From assembly GCA_937888595.1 (NCBI GenBank), contig CALARK010000001.1, forward strand, positions 1 to 64,000: DNA of 64,000 bases, read 5' to 3'. Positions 33,706 through 41,838 of this stretch are shown here, piece by piece. The stretch comes from an uncultured Sterolibacteriaceae bacterium. GTDB taxonomy: Bacteria; Pseudomonadota; Gammaproteobacteria; Burkholderiales; Rhodocyclaceae. Each line of letters starts with the position of its first letter. Position 1 is the first letter of the stretch. The position numbers and the translations under genes are program-made. Below the pieces are notes generated by a model. The model searched no databases. It was not told the DNA's origin and saw only the letters and a program-made list of their open reading frames with translations.

Positions 33706-33835
33706 GTTTTCTCGACTGGGATTTCTGACGGGCACGGCTGGCGCGCTTGTCCTTGCGCGCATGTGTGCCACCCTTCTTCAACAGCGGTACCGTCGCCAGC
33801 GGATTGCGCGGCCGGACCTGTTTCGCACGCTTCAT
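33680..33835 (-). CDS. small basic protein (51 aa) coupled to bioC
   Basis: Too short for usual gene lists: ATG at 33835 overlaps the bioC stop as ATGA, and the frame runs 51 codons to TGA at 33680. The product (begins MKRAKQVRPRNPLATVPLL, continues KKGGTHARKDKRASRARQK) is very basic, about one third K/R, with an RNPL...KKGGTH...RR pattern I associate with small uncharacterised betaproteobacterial proteins. The coupled start and protein-like composition support a real gene; function unknown, nucleic-acid binding would be a guess. Confidence 0.65.
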   Translation of the reverse strand: MKRAKQVRPRNPLATVPLLKKGGTHARKDKRASRARQKSQSRKLNDAAGSE

Positions 33836-34695
33836 GGCCGGTGCAGGCGAATCACGTCGCGGCCATCCGCCGTCTTGCGCGGCGCGACTTTCCAGGCATG
33901 GCCATAGACGATCTCGAAGCGGGCCGGCAGCCGCCCTTCCTCGCGCTCCCAGGCCGAGAAAACACGGCGCCAGTCGCGCCAGGGCAGCCGACCGAGCAGG
34001 CCATCCCGCACGCCGAGATGTCGCTGGTCGGCGAGGAAGGCGCGCGGCGTGCGATAGGTCAGGGTCAACATTTCCATCTCCATCACCGGATCGGCGAAGC
34101 CGGCGGCGACCAGCCAGTCGCCGATGTCGTGCATGTCGGGAAAAGCAACCGTCGTCCCGGTTGCTCCCGGAATAGTCGGCGCCGACAGGACGGCCCCCGT
34201 TGCCGCCGCGGCCGCGCGCAGCTCCCCGAGCGTATCCGGGCCGAGCATCGCGAAATGCAGCAGGCCGCCCTCAGCGAGCACGCGGTGCAGTTCGGCGAGG
34301 GCCTGCTGCAAACCGGGCAGGCCCGGCAGCCAGTGCAGCATCAGGTTCGACCAGACGAGATCGAGGCTGCCGGCAGCCAGCGGCAACGCACGCACGTCGG
34401 CATTGACGCAGCAGGGCGTGCGGCGGCGCAGGCGGTCGAGCCAGCGGCCAGCCCCGGATTTCGCCTGCACGGCGGCCAGCATCGGCTGGGCGTAATCCAC
34501 CGCCAGCGGCAGGGCATCGGGGTAGCGGCGCTTGAGATCGATCACGCCGTCGCCGGTGGCGCAGCCGATGTCGGCGAAGCGGCGCGGCGACAACCTGACG
34601 ACATCGAGGCGGGCCGCCATGCGCCGGCCGACCTCGCGGGCCAGCACCGCCGCCTCGTCGTAGCTCGCGGCCGCGGCCGCGAAATCCCGGCGCAT
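33832..34695 (-). CDS. bioC: malonyl-ACP O-methyltransferase BioC
   Basis: SAM-dependent methylation that primes pimeloyl synthesis for biotin. 287 residues; motif I FADIGCATGDGVIDL (~41-55), the YDEAAVLAREVGRRM N-terminal pattern and DLVWSNLMLHWL are BioC-like. Residues ~168-175 (AVLSAPTI) overlap a repeat copy. Start overlaps the bioB stop (TGATG). Biotin made here is required by the propionyl-CoA carboxylase at 43-46 kb. Confidence 0.9.
   Translation of the reverse strand: MRRDFAAAAASYDEAAVLAREVGRRMAARLDVVRLSPRRFADIGCATGDGVIDLKRRYPDALPLAVDYAQPMLAAVQAKSGAGRWLDRLRRRTPCCVNADVRALPLAAGSLDLVWSNLMLHWLPGLPGLQQALAELHRVLAEGGLLHFAMLGPDTLGELRAAAAATGAVLSAPTIPGATGTTVAFPDMHDIGDWLVAAGFADPVMEMEMLTLTYRTPRAFLADQRHLGVRDGLLGRLPWRDWRRVFSAWEREEGRLPARFEIVYGHAWKVAPRKTADGRDVIRLHRP
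34172..34194 (-). repeat. 23-bp dispersed repeat, copy 9 (in bioC)
   Basis: 20 of 23 match (three internal or end changes). Sense direction, read as AVLSAPTI in a Gly/Ala/Thr-rich loop of BioC. Confidence 0.75.
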
Positions 34696-35642
34696 CAGAC
34701 CGGCTGCAGGCCCAGCCGCTCGAACAGCGCCTCGTCGCGCGCCGCCTCGGCGTTACCCGTGGTCAGCAGCTTGTCGCCGTAGAAGATCGAATTGGCGCCA
34801 GCCAGGAAGCACAGCGCCTGCAGTTCGTCCGACATTTCCTGGCGGCCGGCGGACAGCCGCACGAAGCTCGTCGGCATGGTGATGCGCGCCGCGGCGATGG
34901 TACGCACGAATTCGAAGGGATCGAGCGGCGGCGCATTTTCCATGGGCGTGCCGGGCACCGCGACGAGGTGGTTGATCGGCACCGACTCGGGCGCCGGGTT
35001 GAGGTTGGCGAGCTGCGAGATCAGTGCGGCGCGCACGCGGCGCGACTCGCCCATGCCGACAATGCCACCGCAACAGATCTTCATGCCGGCATCGCGCACG
35101 CTGGATAGCGTCTCCATGCGCGCCTGCTGGCTGTGCGTGGTGATGACCCGGTCGTAGAACTCGGCGCCGGTATCGAGGTTGTGGTTGTAGTAGTCGAGGC
35201 CGGCGGCGGCGAGCTTCGCGGCCTGGCCCGGACCGAGCAGGCCAAGCGTCAGGCAGGCTTCCATACCGAGGTCCTTGACCACGCGCACCATCTCGATGAC
35301 CTTGTCGAGGTCGCCCTCCTTCGGCCCGCGCCAGGCGGCGCCCATGCAGAAGCGGCTGGCGCCTTTTTCCTTCGCGGCCTTCGCCGCGACCCTGACCTGC
35401 TCCAGTTCGAGCAGCTTCTCGCGCTCGAGGCCGGTCTGGCCTTCGCGGCGCGCCGACTGCGAGCAGTAGCCACAGTCCTCGGAGCAGCCGCCGGTCTTGA
35501 TCGACAGCAGCGTCGAGCGCTGGATGGCATGGGGGTTATGATGCTGGCGGTGCACTTCCTGGGCGCGGTGCAGCAGGTCCATGAAGGGCAGTTCGAACAG
35601 GGCGGCGACCGCGTCGGTCGTCCAGGCTGCATCTCGATTCAT
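34695..35642 (-). CDS. bioB: biotin synthase
   Basis: Radical SAM sulfur insertion into dethiobiotin. 315 residues; CSEDCGYCSQS holds the CX3CX2C [4Fe-4S] ligands (about 53-60), and later cysteines (CLTLGLL, CCGGIVGMGE) plus an Arg ligand region serve the [2Fe-2S] cluster. Starts with MNRDAAWTTDAVAALFELP. First gene of bioB-bioC-small ORF, divergent from comF. Confidence 0.97.
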   Translation of the reverse strand: MNRDAAWTTDAVAALFELPFMDLLHRAQEVHRQHHNPHAIQRSTLLSIKTGGCSEDCGYCSQSARREGQTGLEREKLLELEQVRVAAKAAKEKGASRFCMGAAWRGPKEGDLDKVIEMVRVVKDLGMEACLTLGLLGPGQAAKLAAAGLDYYNHNLDTGAEFYDRVITTHSQQARMETLSSVRDAGMKICCGGIVGMGESRRVRAALISQLANLNPAPESVPINHLVAVPGTPMENAPPLDPFEFVRTIAAARITMPTSFVRLSAGRQEMSDELQALCFLAGANSIFYGDKLLTTGNAEAARDEALFERLGLQPV

Positions 35643-35676
35643 TGTGTTTCCTCGGAAAGACGCGGGATCATCGCGA

Positions 35677-36390
35677 ATGCCTCGCCAAATGTCAATTTCG
35701 GCCCTGCTGGATCGGCTGCTGCCGCGCAGTTGCCTGCTCTGCGGAGGGGCTGCAACCGGGGCGCTCTGCCCGAACTGTCACGCCGACCTGCCCGCACTCA
35801 GTCCCCATGTCTGCCCGGTCTGCGCCACCCCTCTCGTCACCGCAGCCCCGCGCTGCGCGGACTGCCTGCGGCAGCCGCCGGCCTACGACGCCACCCATGC
35901 CGCCCTGCGCTACGCCTTTCCCCTCGACCGGCTGGTGCAGCAGCTGAAATTCGGCGGGCGGCACGCCTTCCACCGTCTCGCCGGCGCCGACTTTTTCGCC
36001 GCCTGCCTGCTGGCCGGCCCGCATCCCGCCGGCGACGTCATCCTGCCCGTGCCGCTGTCCCGCGAGCGCCTGCGCGAGCGCGGCTTCAACCAGGCACTCG
36101 AGATCGCCCGGCCGCTAACCCGCGCTCTCGCCCTGCCGCTGGATACGCAGGCCCTGATCCGCGCGCGCGACACGCCACCGCAAAGCCGCCTGCCCTGGCG
36201 AATCCGCCACCGCAACGTGCGCCATGCCTTCGCCTGCCGCGGCGATTTTTCAGGAAAAACCGTCATCGTCGTCGATGACGTGATGACCACCGGCGCAACG
36301 CTCGACGCCATCGCCCGCACGCTCAAGGCGAACGGTGCGGCACGGGTAGTGAACTGGGTCGTCGCCCGGACGGTGAAGCGGGCTACCTGA
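35677..36390 (+). CDS. comF: ComF family phosphoribosyltransferase-like competence protein
   Basis: About 237 residues (Met at 35677; Met at 35689 also possible). N-terminal double zinc finger (CLLCGGAATGALCPNC, CPVCATPL...CADC) and a C-terminal PRTase fold with VIVVDDVMTTGATLDA. ComF proteins are needed for DNA uptake in naturally transformable bacteria. Residues ~99-106 (RLAGADFF) overlap a repeat copy. Its end overlaps the convergent mshN by 8 bp. The bioC-comF neighbourhood is common. Confidence 0.92.
   Translation: MPRQMSISALLDRLLPRSCLLCGGAATGALCPNCHADLPALSPHVCPVCATPLVTAAPRCADCLRQPPAYDATHAALRYAFPLDRLVQQLKFGGRHAFHRLAGADFFAACLLAGPHPAGDVILPVPLSRERLRERGFNQALEIARPLTRALALPLDTQALIRARDTPPQSRLPWRIRHRNVRHAFACRGDFSGKTVIVVDDVMTTGATLDAIARTLKANGAARVVNWVVARTVKRAT
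35972..35994 (+). repeat. 23-bp dispersed repeat, copy 10 (in comF)
   Basis: 21 of 23 match (bases 1 and 7). Sense direction, second frame: HRLAGADF. The local protein sequence looks natural for ComF, so the match could have arisen by codon choice rather than insertion. Confidence 0.7.
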
Positions 36391-37519
36391 GCTTCTGTTC
36401 GATCACGGCCGTCATGTCGGCCGGCAGGCTGCCGATGTCCTTCGCCTTGGCATAGGCTTCCTTCGCTTCGGCGGGCTTGCCGCTGTTCTCGAGTGCGAGC
36501 CCCAGGCCGAACCACCAGCGTCCCTCGCCGGGCCGCAGCGCGAGGCCGGCCCGGAAGCGTTCCGCTGCCTCGGCCGGCCGCTGCTGGCGCTGCAGCAGGT
36601 AGGCGAACAGGCCCTGGTAATCCGCATCGCCGCCCGCATGCGCGGCATGGCGTTCGAGCGTGCCGATCGCCGCATCCGCCTCGCCCTGCTCGAATTGCAG
36701 GCGGGCGAGGATGACCGCCCAGCCCGATTGCGCCGGATCGAGCGCGAGGCCGGCCTCAGCGACCTGGCGCGCCTCCGCCCACTGCCTGCCGCCGACCAGG
36801 GTCGCCAGCAGCGCCTGGCGGGCTTTCGCGAACCCGGGATCGCGTGCCAGCGCGCGCTGGAAGGCGGCCACCGCCGCGCCCGGATCGCCCTGCTTCGCCG
36901 CCTGCATGCCCCGGCGGTATTCGGCATCGGCCATTTCCCGGGCCTGGCCGCCTTTGGGGCGCTTGTCGATTTGGGCATCGGGTCCGGCCTCGGCCAGGGG
37001 CGCCACCGGTTTCGTCGCAGCGGTCGACGGCCTGGACGGACGGGCGGATGCTGATGCCGGGGCGGGAGCGGGAACGGTTTTCCCCGCCGCGGCTGGCACC
37101 TTCGATGGCTCCGGCACATTGGCGACGGGCGGTTTGTCGGCAGCCGCAGGCTTCGCGGGCGGCGGCGCCGAGGCCCTGGCCGCCTCGCCCGGCGGGGCCG
37201 CCGGCTCGGCATTGCGGATCACCGTGGAGAGCTTCATCGCCCCGTCGTCGATGACGGATGCGGGTGCGGGGGCGAAAGTCGGCGCCGGCGGGACGGCGGG
37301 CGGCATCGGCGCGACCCGGTCGTCGCCAGGCAGCAGGCTGAACACGACGCCGGCGACCGCGGCACCGATGGCAATGCCGAGCACGAGCAGGCCCCATGGC
37401 CGCTTGCCTGCCCGGGCGACCGGCGGCAGGGTACGCAGGCGCGGCGGCAGTCCGGCCCGCTCCTGATCGCTCGCATCGCGCGCATCGAGATCGCGCAGCA
37501 TCTGGTTGATGACGCTCAT
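36383..37519 (-). CDS. mshN: MSHA-type pilus TPR protein MshN
   Basis: 378 residues from MSVINQMLRDLDAR, the typical MshN/GspB-like N-terminus. One transmembrane helix (about 40-60, GLLVLGIAIGAAVAGVVF), a Pro/Ala-rich periplasmic linker (about 65-200), then TPRs (about 205-370: AEYRRGMQAAKQGDPGAAVAAFQRAL and following). The linker contains AVPPAPTF (75-82) from a perfect repeat copy. Last gene of the msh block, 13 bp after mshM. Confidence 0.85.
   Translation of the reverse strand: MSVINQMLRDLDARDASDQERAGLPPRLRTLPPVARAGKRPWGLLVLGIAIGAAVAGVVFSLLPGDDRVAPMPPAVPPAPTFAPAPASVIDDGAMKLSTVIRNAEPAAPPGEAARASAPPPAKPAAADKPPVANVPEPSKVPAAAGKTVPAPAPASASARPSRPSTAATKPVAPLAEAGPDAQIDKRPKGGQAREMADAEYRRGMQAAKQGDPGAAVAAFQRALARDPGFAKARQALLATLVGGRQWAEARQVAEAGLALDPAQSGWAVILARLQFEQGEADAAIGTLERHAAHAGGDADYQGLFAYLLQRQQRPAEAAERFRAGLALRPGEGRWWFGLGLALENSGKPAEAKEAYAKAKDIGSLPADMTAVIEQKLR
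37275..37297 (-). repeat. 23-bp dispersed repeat, copy 11 (perfect, in mshN)
   Basis: Perfect match. Sense direction; encodes AVPPAPTF in the proline-rich linker just after the membrane helix of MshN. Confidence 0.92.
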
Positions 37520-37532
37520 TTTGTCTCCGCGC

Positions 37533-38366
37533 CTACCACGGCCACCACTTGCGTGGCAGGACTGCGCCGTCCGTATCCTGCACGGCAGCACGCACATGCT
37601 CCGCCTGCACCTGCTGATGGCCGGCCCCGAAAGCGGCCAGCAGGGATTTGTGCGCCAGGATATTGACGAGGCGCGGCGTGCCGCCCGCGCCCTGGCACAG
37701 GGTCTTCATCGCGGCGGCGGTGAAGACCGGCTCGCCGCTGTGGCCGGCGATGCGCAACCGCTGCTCGATGTAATTGCTGACTTCGTCGGCCTCGAGATGG
37801 CGCAGGCGGTGATGGAAGGCGATGCGCTGCTTGAGCTGGCGGGCAGAGTGCGCATCGAGCATGTCGTCGAGCTCGGGCTGGCCGAACAGGATGATGTGCA
37901 GCAATTTCCGCTTCTCGGTTTCCAGGTTCGACAACAGGCGCAGGCTCTCGAGGGTCAGGCGCGGCATGGTCTGCGCCTCGTCGATGCACAGCACCACCTT
38001 TTTGCCGGCACGGGCGAGGTCGAGCAGCCGGCTGTTGAGGCGCTTGACGACGTGCGCCGCCTCCGGCTCGCCGTCGGCCGTGCCGAGATCGTCGGCGACT
38101 TCGCGCAGGAAGGCGCGCGGCTCCATCTGCGGATTGGGCAGGTAGGCGGCCTTCCATTCCGTGCCCAACTCGGCCAGCAGGTTGCGACACAGCAGCGTCT
38201 TGCCGGTACCGATTTCGCCCACCACCTTGATGAAGCCCTCGCCGCTCGCGAGCGCGACATGCAGCAGGTTGAGTCCTTCGAGATGGCTGCGGCTCGGATA
38301 GACGAACTCGGTGTCCGGCGTGATGCCGAAGGGCAGCTGGTTGAGGCCGAAATGCGCGAGATACAC
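37533..38366 (-). CDS. mshM: AAA ATPase MshM (ExeA/GspA family)
   Basis: 277 residues, MYLAHFGLNQLPFGITPD start typical of ExeA-like ATPases. Walker A VGEIGTGKTLLCRNLL (about 50-65), Walker B VVLCIDEAQTM (~125). Probably helps place the secretin through peptidoglycan in the MSHA system. 7 bp after mshL. Confidence 0.88.
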   Translation of the reverse strand: MYLAHFGLNQLPFGITPDTEFVYPSRSHLEGLNLLHVALASGEGFIKVVGEIGTGKTLLCRNLLAELGTEWKAAYLPNPQMEPRAFLREVADDLGTADGEPEAAHVVKRLNSRLLDLARAGKKVVLCIDEAQTMPRLTLESLRLLSNLETEKRKLLHIILFGQPELDDMLDAHSARQLKQRIAFHHRLRHLEADEVSNYIEQRLRIAGHSGEPVFTAAAMKTLCQGAGGTPRLVNILAHKSLLAAFGAGHQQVQAEHVRAAVQDTDGAVLPRKWWPW

Positions 38367-38373
38367 GGAGCGC

Positions 38374-40083
38374 CTATCGTTGCAGCGGGATATTCAGCGG
38401 CGGCAGGTCGAAGTTGCGCAGGCGGGCGCTGCTCTGTTCGAGGTCCTGCACCCAGGCCCGGTCGTCGTGGATGATGGTCGGCTTGAGCAGGATCACCAGC
38501 TCGCGCTTCGTCAGGGCGCGGCCGCGCTGCCCGAGCAGGGTGCCGGCGGCGGTATTGGCGGTGCCCGGCAGGCCGCTGCGGTCGCTGGACTGCTCCTGCG
38601 TCATCAGGCCGCCGATGGCGACGATGTTGCCGTCCTGCACGCGCACGATGCTGTCCGTCTCGTTGACACTCGAAGTGGCGAGCGGCAGCTTGAACTGGCC
38701 CATCGAACCGAGGTCGATCAGCTTGTCCTTCTCGGCCACCGCGCTGACGGCGGGATGGACGTGCAGGATGATGTTGCCCGAGTCGTCGATCTGCGGCGTG
38801 ACGTCGAGGGAGATGCCGGAGAAGTAGGGCTGCAGCGTGAGGCTCGGCGTCGCCGTGGTGCCGGCCGTGGTGCTGGTCGTGGTGGTGGTCACGTTGGTGA
38901 CGAACAGTTCGTCGGTGCCGACCTTGAGCACGGCCTTCTGGTTGTTGATGGTGGCGATGCGCGGGCTCGACAGCACGGACACGTTGCCTTGCGTCTCGAG
39001 GAAGTTGAGCAGCGCGGCGAAGTTGGCGGTCTGGAAGGCAAGGCCGACGAAGCCGCCGCCCAAGGCCGAAGCGACCACGGAACCGGCCACCCCGGGAGAA
39101 ATGCTGACCGCCGACGAGGAGAGGTCGCCGGCGCCGTTCGGCTGCAGCGTGCTGCCGGGCGCAGCGACGGACAGGCTCAGACGGCTGTCGTTGCGATTGA
39201 AGGAAGACCAGTTGATGCCGGCCTGGTAGGCCTCGGACAAGCGCACTTCGAGAATCTTCGCCTCCAGCATCACCTGCCGCTCGACCATCACCTGGGTCGC
39301 CTTCAGGTACTGTTCCACCGCGCGCATTTCGCCGGGGAAGGCGCGAATCACGACCACGCCGGAAATGCTGTTGACCACGACGCTGCGTCCTTCGCCGGCG
39401 ACGATGGTGCGCAGCGCAGTTTCGAGGTCGCCCCAGAAGTTGGTATTCGAGTCGGTATGCACCCGGCTCGTGGTATTGCCTCCCGGCGCCGTGCCGCTGC
39501 CGGTGGCGGCGGGCACCGGCGTGGTCCCCGTGTTCGGCGTCGAGGTCGTTCCGGTGGTGCCCGCCCCGGTGATCGCGCTCGAAGTCACGCGCAGCTCGGT
39601 CGCCCCCTGGCGGCGGCTGGCGAGGTAGTTCACCTGGAAGACCCGCGTCTGCAGGGTATTCGGCTGGATGGCGATGCGGTTGCCGCGCAGCGTGAATTCG
39701 TAGCCGTACAGCTCGCGGATCGACTCCAGCGCTTCCTTGACCGTCACGTCCTTGAGATTGACGGTGATGTTGCCGCTCACCTCCGGTCCGACCAGCATGT
39801 TGTAGCGCGTGCCGGTGACGATGGCCATGAAGACCTGGGCGGCCGGCGCGTTCACCACCGACAGGTCGAAGCGCGGCTCGCCGTTGCCATTTTCATGTTG
39901 CGGCATCTCGACGGTCAGCGGCGGCAACACGGCCGAAGCCGCCGCGTCGAGGCTTTTGCGACCGACCGTCGCCTGCGCCAGTTCCTCGCCGATGCGTTCC
40001 CGCACCACGTCGGGACGCGCCGGTGGTGTCGTGCAGCCGGCCAGCAGCAGAACGGCGAACGCGGCCAGGAAGAGCGCCCTCAT
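38374..40083 (-). CDS. mshL: MSHA-type pilus secretin MshL
   Basis: 569 residues. Lipobox LLLAGC (Cys17), a secretin N-domain (FMAIVTGTRYNMLVGPEVSGNITVNLKDVT), a Thr/Gly/Pro-rich loop (about 175-215), N1/N3-type modules and a C-terminal secretin domain with VSVLSSPRIATINNQKAVLKVG and ELVILLKPTII. Forms the outer-membrane pore. ATGA overlap with mshK. Confidence 0.93.
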   Translation of the reverse strand: MRALFLAAFAVLLLAGCTTPPARPDVVRERIGEELAQATVGRKSLDAAASAVLPPLTVEMPQHENGNGEPRFDLSVVNAPAAQVFMAIVTGTRYNMLVGPEVSGNITVNLKDVTVKEALESIRELYGYEFTLRGNRIAIQPNTLQTRVFQVNYLASRRQGATELRVTSSAITGAGTTGTTSTPNTGTTPVPAATGSGTAPGGNTTSRVHTDSNTNFWGDLETALRTIVAGEGRSVVVNSISGVVVIRAFPGEMRAVEQYLKATQVMVERQVMLEAKILEVRLSEAYQAGINWSSFNRNDSRLSLSVAAPGSTLQPNGAGDLSSSAVSISPGVAGSVVASALGGGFVGLAFQTANFAALLNFLETQGNVSVLSSPRIATINNQKAVLKVGTDELFVTNVTTTTTSTTAGTTATPSLTLQPYFSGISLDVTPQIDDSGNIILHVHPAVSAVAEKDKLIDLGSMGQFKLPLATSSVNETDSIVRVQDGNIVAIGGLMTQEQSSDRSGLPGTANTAAGTLLGQRGRALTKRELVILLKPTIIHDDRAWVQDLEQSSARLRNFDLPPLNIPLQR

Positions 40084-40445
40084 CGCGCACGCCCTCCCGG
40101 CTCGATCTTCACAGCCCGTTTTTCAGCGGACGGCATCAGCCTCAGTGTCTCTTCGCCTGACGGGCCCTTGAGCACCACCGCATCCTCGCTTACCTTCACC
40201 AGTCTCGATTCGCCGACCATACCACCCAGCTCGACGATCTCGCCGTTGATCAGGGCCGCAGGTTTGCCCTTTTTCTTCAGAATCACCGATTGCAGGCCAC
40301 TGGCGGCAAGCGGGGCTGCCCCGGCCAGCGCCGCCGCCGGCTCCGCCATCACGGGCGGACGCGTCGGGTCGGCCAGCTGCGCGCTCGCCGCTGCGGAGCC
40401 GGCGAGCAGCAGCAGCGTCATGGCGCTTTTCAGACCACGAGCCAT
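40080..40445 (-). CDS. mshK: MSHA biogenesis protein MshK-like
   Basis: 121 residues, signal peptide (LLLLAGSAAASAQ), then LADPTRPP and a GspC/PilP-like beta domain (LQSVILKKKGKPAALINGE). Periplasmic linker between inner-membrane parts and the secretin. Overlaps mshJ by 16 bp and mshL by 4 bp. Assigned mostly from position plus the DPTRPP pattern. Confidence 0.75.
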   Translation of the reverse strand: MARGLKSAMTLLLLAGSAAASAQLADPTRPPVMAEPAAALAGAAPLAASGLQSVILKKKGKPAALINGEIVELGGMVGESRLVKVSEDAVVLKGPSGEETLRLMPSAEKRAVKIEPGGRAR

Positions 40446-41146
40446 GCCGGATCCAGACTGAGCGTGTAGACCGTCAGCGTGAGTTCGCTGACCGGATACT
40501 GGCGTACGGCCAGCTGCATGCCGCCCCAGAGCAGTTTTTGCGGACCGCCCTCGAGCTCGGAAACATAGGCCAGCAGATCGTGGTAACTACCGGCGATCCT
40601 GATCTCGATGCCGTGGCGATAGATGTTGCTGCCGGCCGGCGCGGCCCGCGCCGCGGCAGCCGCTTTGCCGTCATCCTTGCTGGGCGGCGGCGGTGCGACC
40701 AGCGGCTGCGGTGGCAGCGTCGTCAGGCTCACCAGCGCGAGGCCGCGATGCCGTGCCAGCAGCGTCTGCAGCAGCGCCGGTGCCTGTTCCGGCGATACCA
40801 GGGCTCGATCGAAGCCACGGATGTCGCGATCGGCCGCGGCGAGCTCCTGCTGCAGGCGGGCCAGCACCGCACGATTCGGCGCATCGGGATCGCCGCCCTG
40901 CGTGACGAGCGCTTGCAGCTGGGCCTGTACCTGGGCCTGTTCCGCCTGCTGCTGTGCAATCGCCTTCTGCAGCCGGGCCTTCTTCAACAGGGCCGGCTCT
41001 ATCCAGAAACTGTAGCCGCCGAACAGGATGGCGAACACGACCGCCCCGGCGACCAGCAGCTTCTCCCGTTGCTGAAGCGCCGCAAAGCGGGAGGACCAGG
41101 CCAGCCAACGCGCCTTGAGCGCACCCGTTCCGGCTTGCACCGCCAT
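40430..41146 (-). CDS. mshJ: MSHA biogenesis protein MshJ-like (GspM/PilO type)
   Basis: 238 residues: short cytoplasmic segment, one transmembrane helix (about 30-48, LLVAGAVVFAILFGGYSFWI), a coiled coil (about 50-110, rich in Q, A and L) and a ferredoxin-like C-terminal domain. Fits GspM/PilO inner-membrane assembly proteins. Start overlaps the upstream stop by one base (40 kb msh block). Confidence 0.78.
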   Translation of the reverse strand: MAVQAGTGALKARWLAWSSRFAALQQREKLLVAGAVVFAILFGGYSFWIEPALLKKARLQKAIAQQQAEQAQVQAQLQALVTQGGDPDAPNRAVLARLQQELAAADRDIRGFDRALVSPEQAPALLQTLLARHRGLALVSLTTLPPQPLVAPPPPSKDDGKAAAAARAAPAGSNIYRHGIEIRIAGSYHDLLAYVSELEGGPQKLLWGGMQLAVRQYPVSELTLTVYTLSLDPAWLVV

Positions 41147-41835
41147 CAGCCCGCCCTCCCGGTCGGCGCCTGCGTCAGTTGGGCCGATGTGGGTGCCGTT
41201 TCGGGCGCGCGAGTCGGCACGAGGGTGAATTCATGCCAGGCAGGCCGGACGTCGGGAGCAGCAGCGGCCATTCCCGGTTTTTCCTGCTTCGCCGCTTCCA
41301 GCTTGAGGGCGCCGAAAGTCTGTCCCTGGAAGGCCGGTTCTCGATCGAGACGCCGGATGTATTCGGGCAGCAACGCCGGATCGAGCGTACGGCCGCGGAT
41401 TTCCATGCCGTGACCACCGGCGCCGATACTGAAGCCCGTCAGCCACAAACCGCTGACGCTCTGGCGGGCGAATCCCCGCAGGTAGTCGGCGAAGGCAGGC
41501 GTGTCCGGTCCGAGGCTGCGGCGCAGGGCGGCAAGCACTTCGCTGCGTGCGCCAAGCAAGGTGCGCGACGCCTCGAGCTCCTGCTCGAGGCGCGGGTCCG
41601 GCTTGCGGTTCGCCGCCCTGGCGCCGAGTGTTGCGACCTGATCGCGGGCCGCCTTCAACTGGCTTTCCGCGGCGCTCGCCTGCGCCGTCAGGGCCGGCAG
41701 GTCCGTGCGGGCCAGATAACCGGAGATGCCGACCAGCACGGCCAGGACGACCGCCAGCCCGGCCACGTAGTGCAAGGCCAGCCAGTCGCGCCGGCGCTCG
41801 AGCCCTGCATCGTAAAGGTTGATCTGCTGTGCCAT
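41146..41835 (-). CDS. MSHA biogenesis protein MshI2-like (PilN type)
   Basis: 229 residues; begins MAQQINLYDAGLERRRDW, the INLY motif typical of PilN/GspL C-terminal partners that bind PilM. One transmembrane helix (about 25-43), then a coiled coil and a periplasmic domain. 3 bp after mshI. Confidence 0.8.
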   Translation of the reverse strand: MAQQINLYDAGLERRRDWLALHYVAGLAVVLAVLVGISGYLARTDLPALTAQASAAESQLKAARDQVATLGARAANRKPDPRLEQELEASRTLLGARSEVLAALRRSLGPDTPAFADYLRGFARQSVSGLWLTGFSIGAGGHGMEIRGRTLDPALLPEYIRRLDREPAFQGQTFGALKLEAAKQEKPGMAAAAPDVRPAWHEFTLVPTRAPETAPTSAQLTQAPTGRAG

Positions 41836-41838
41836 GGC

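Noticed and set aside
33869..33891. Possible 23-bp repeat copy in bioC, with ends GCCGTC and GCGACTTT intact
   Set aside because: Only 16 of 23 bases match and the core palindrome is broken; could be a decayed copy but I do not count it.
38870..38900. Thr-codon run (TTTTTSTT) in mshL as a possible simple-sequence phase-variation tract
   Set aside because: Codons for Thr vary (not a pure nucleotide repeat), so slippage is unlikely.
41158..41180. GTCGGCGCC at the 3' end of the PilN-like gene, like the repeat core read on the other strand
   Set aside because: Match limited to the 9-10 base core, which is common in GC-rich coding sequence.
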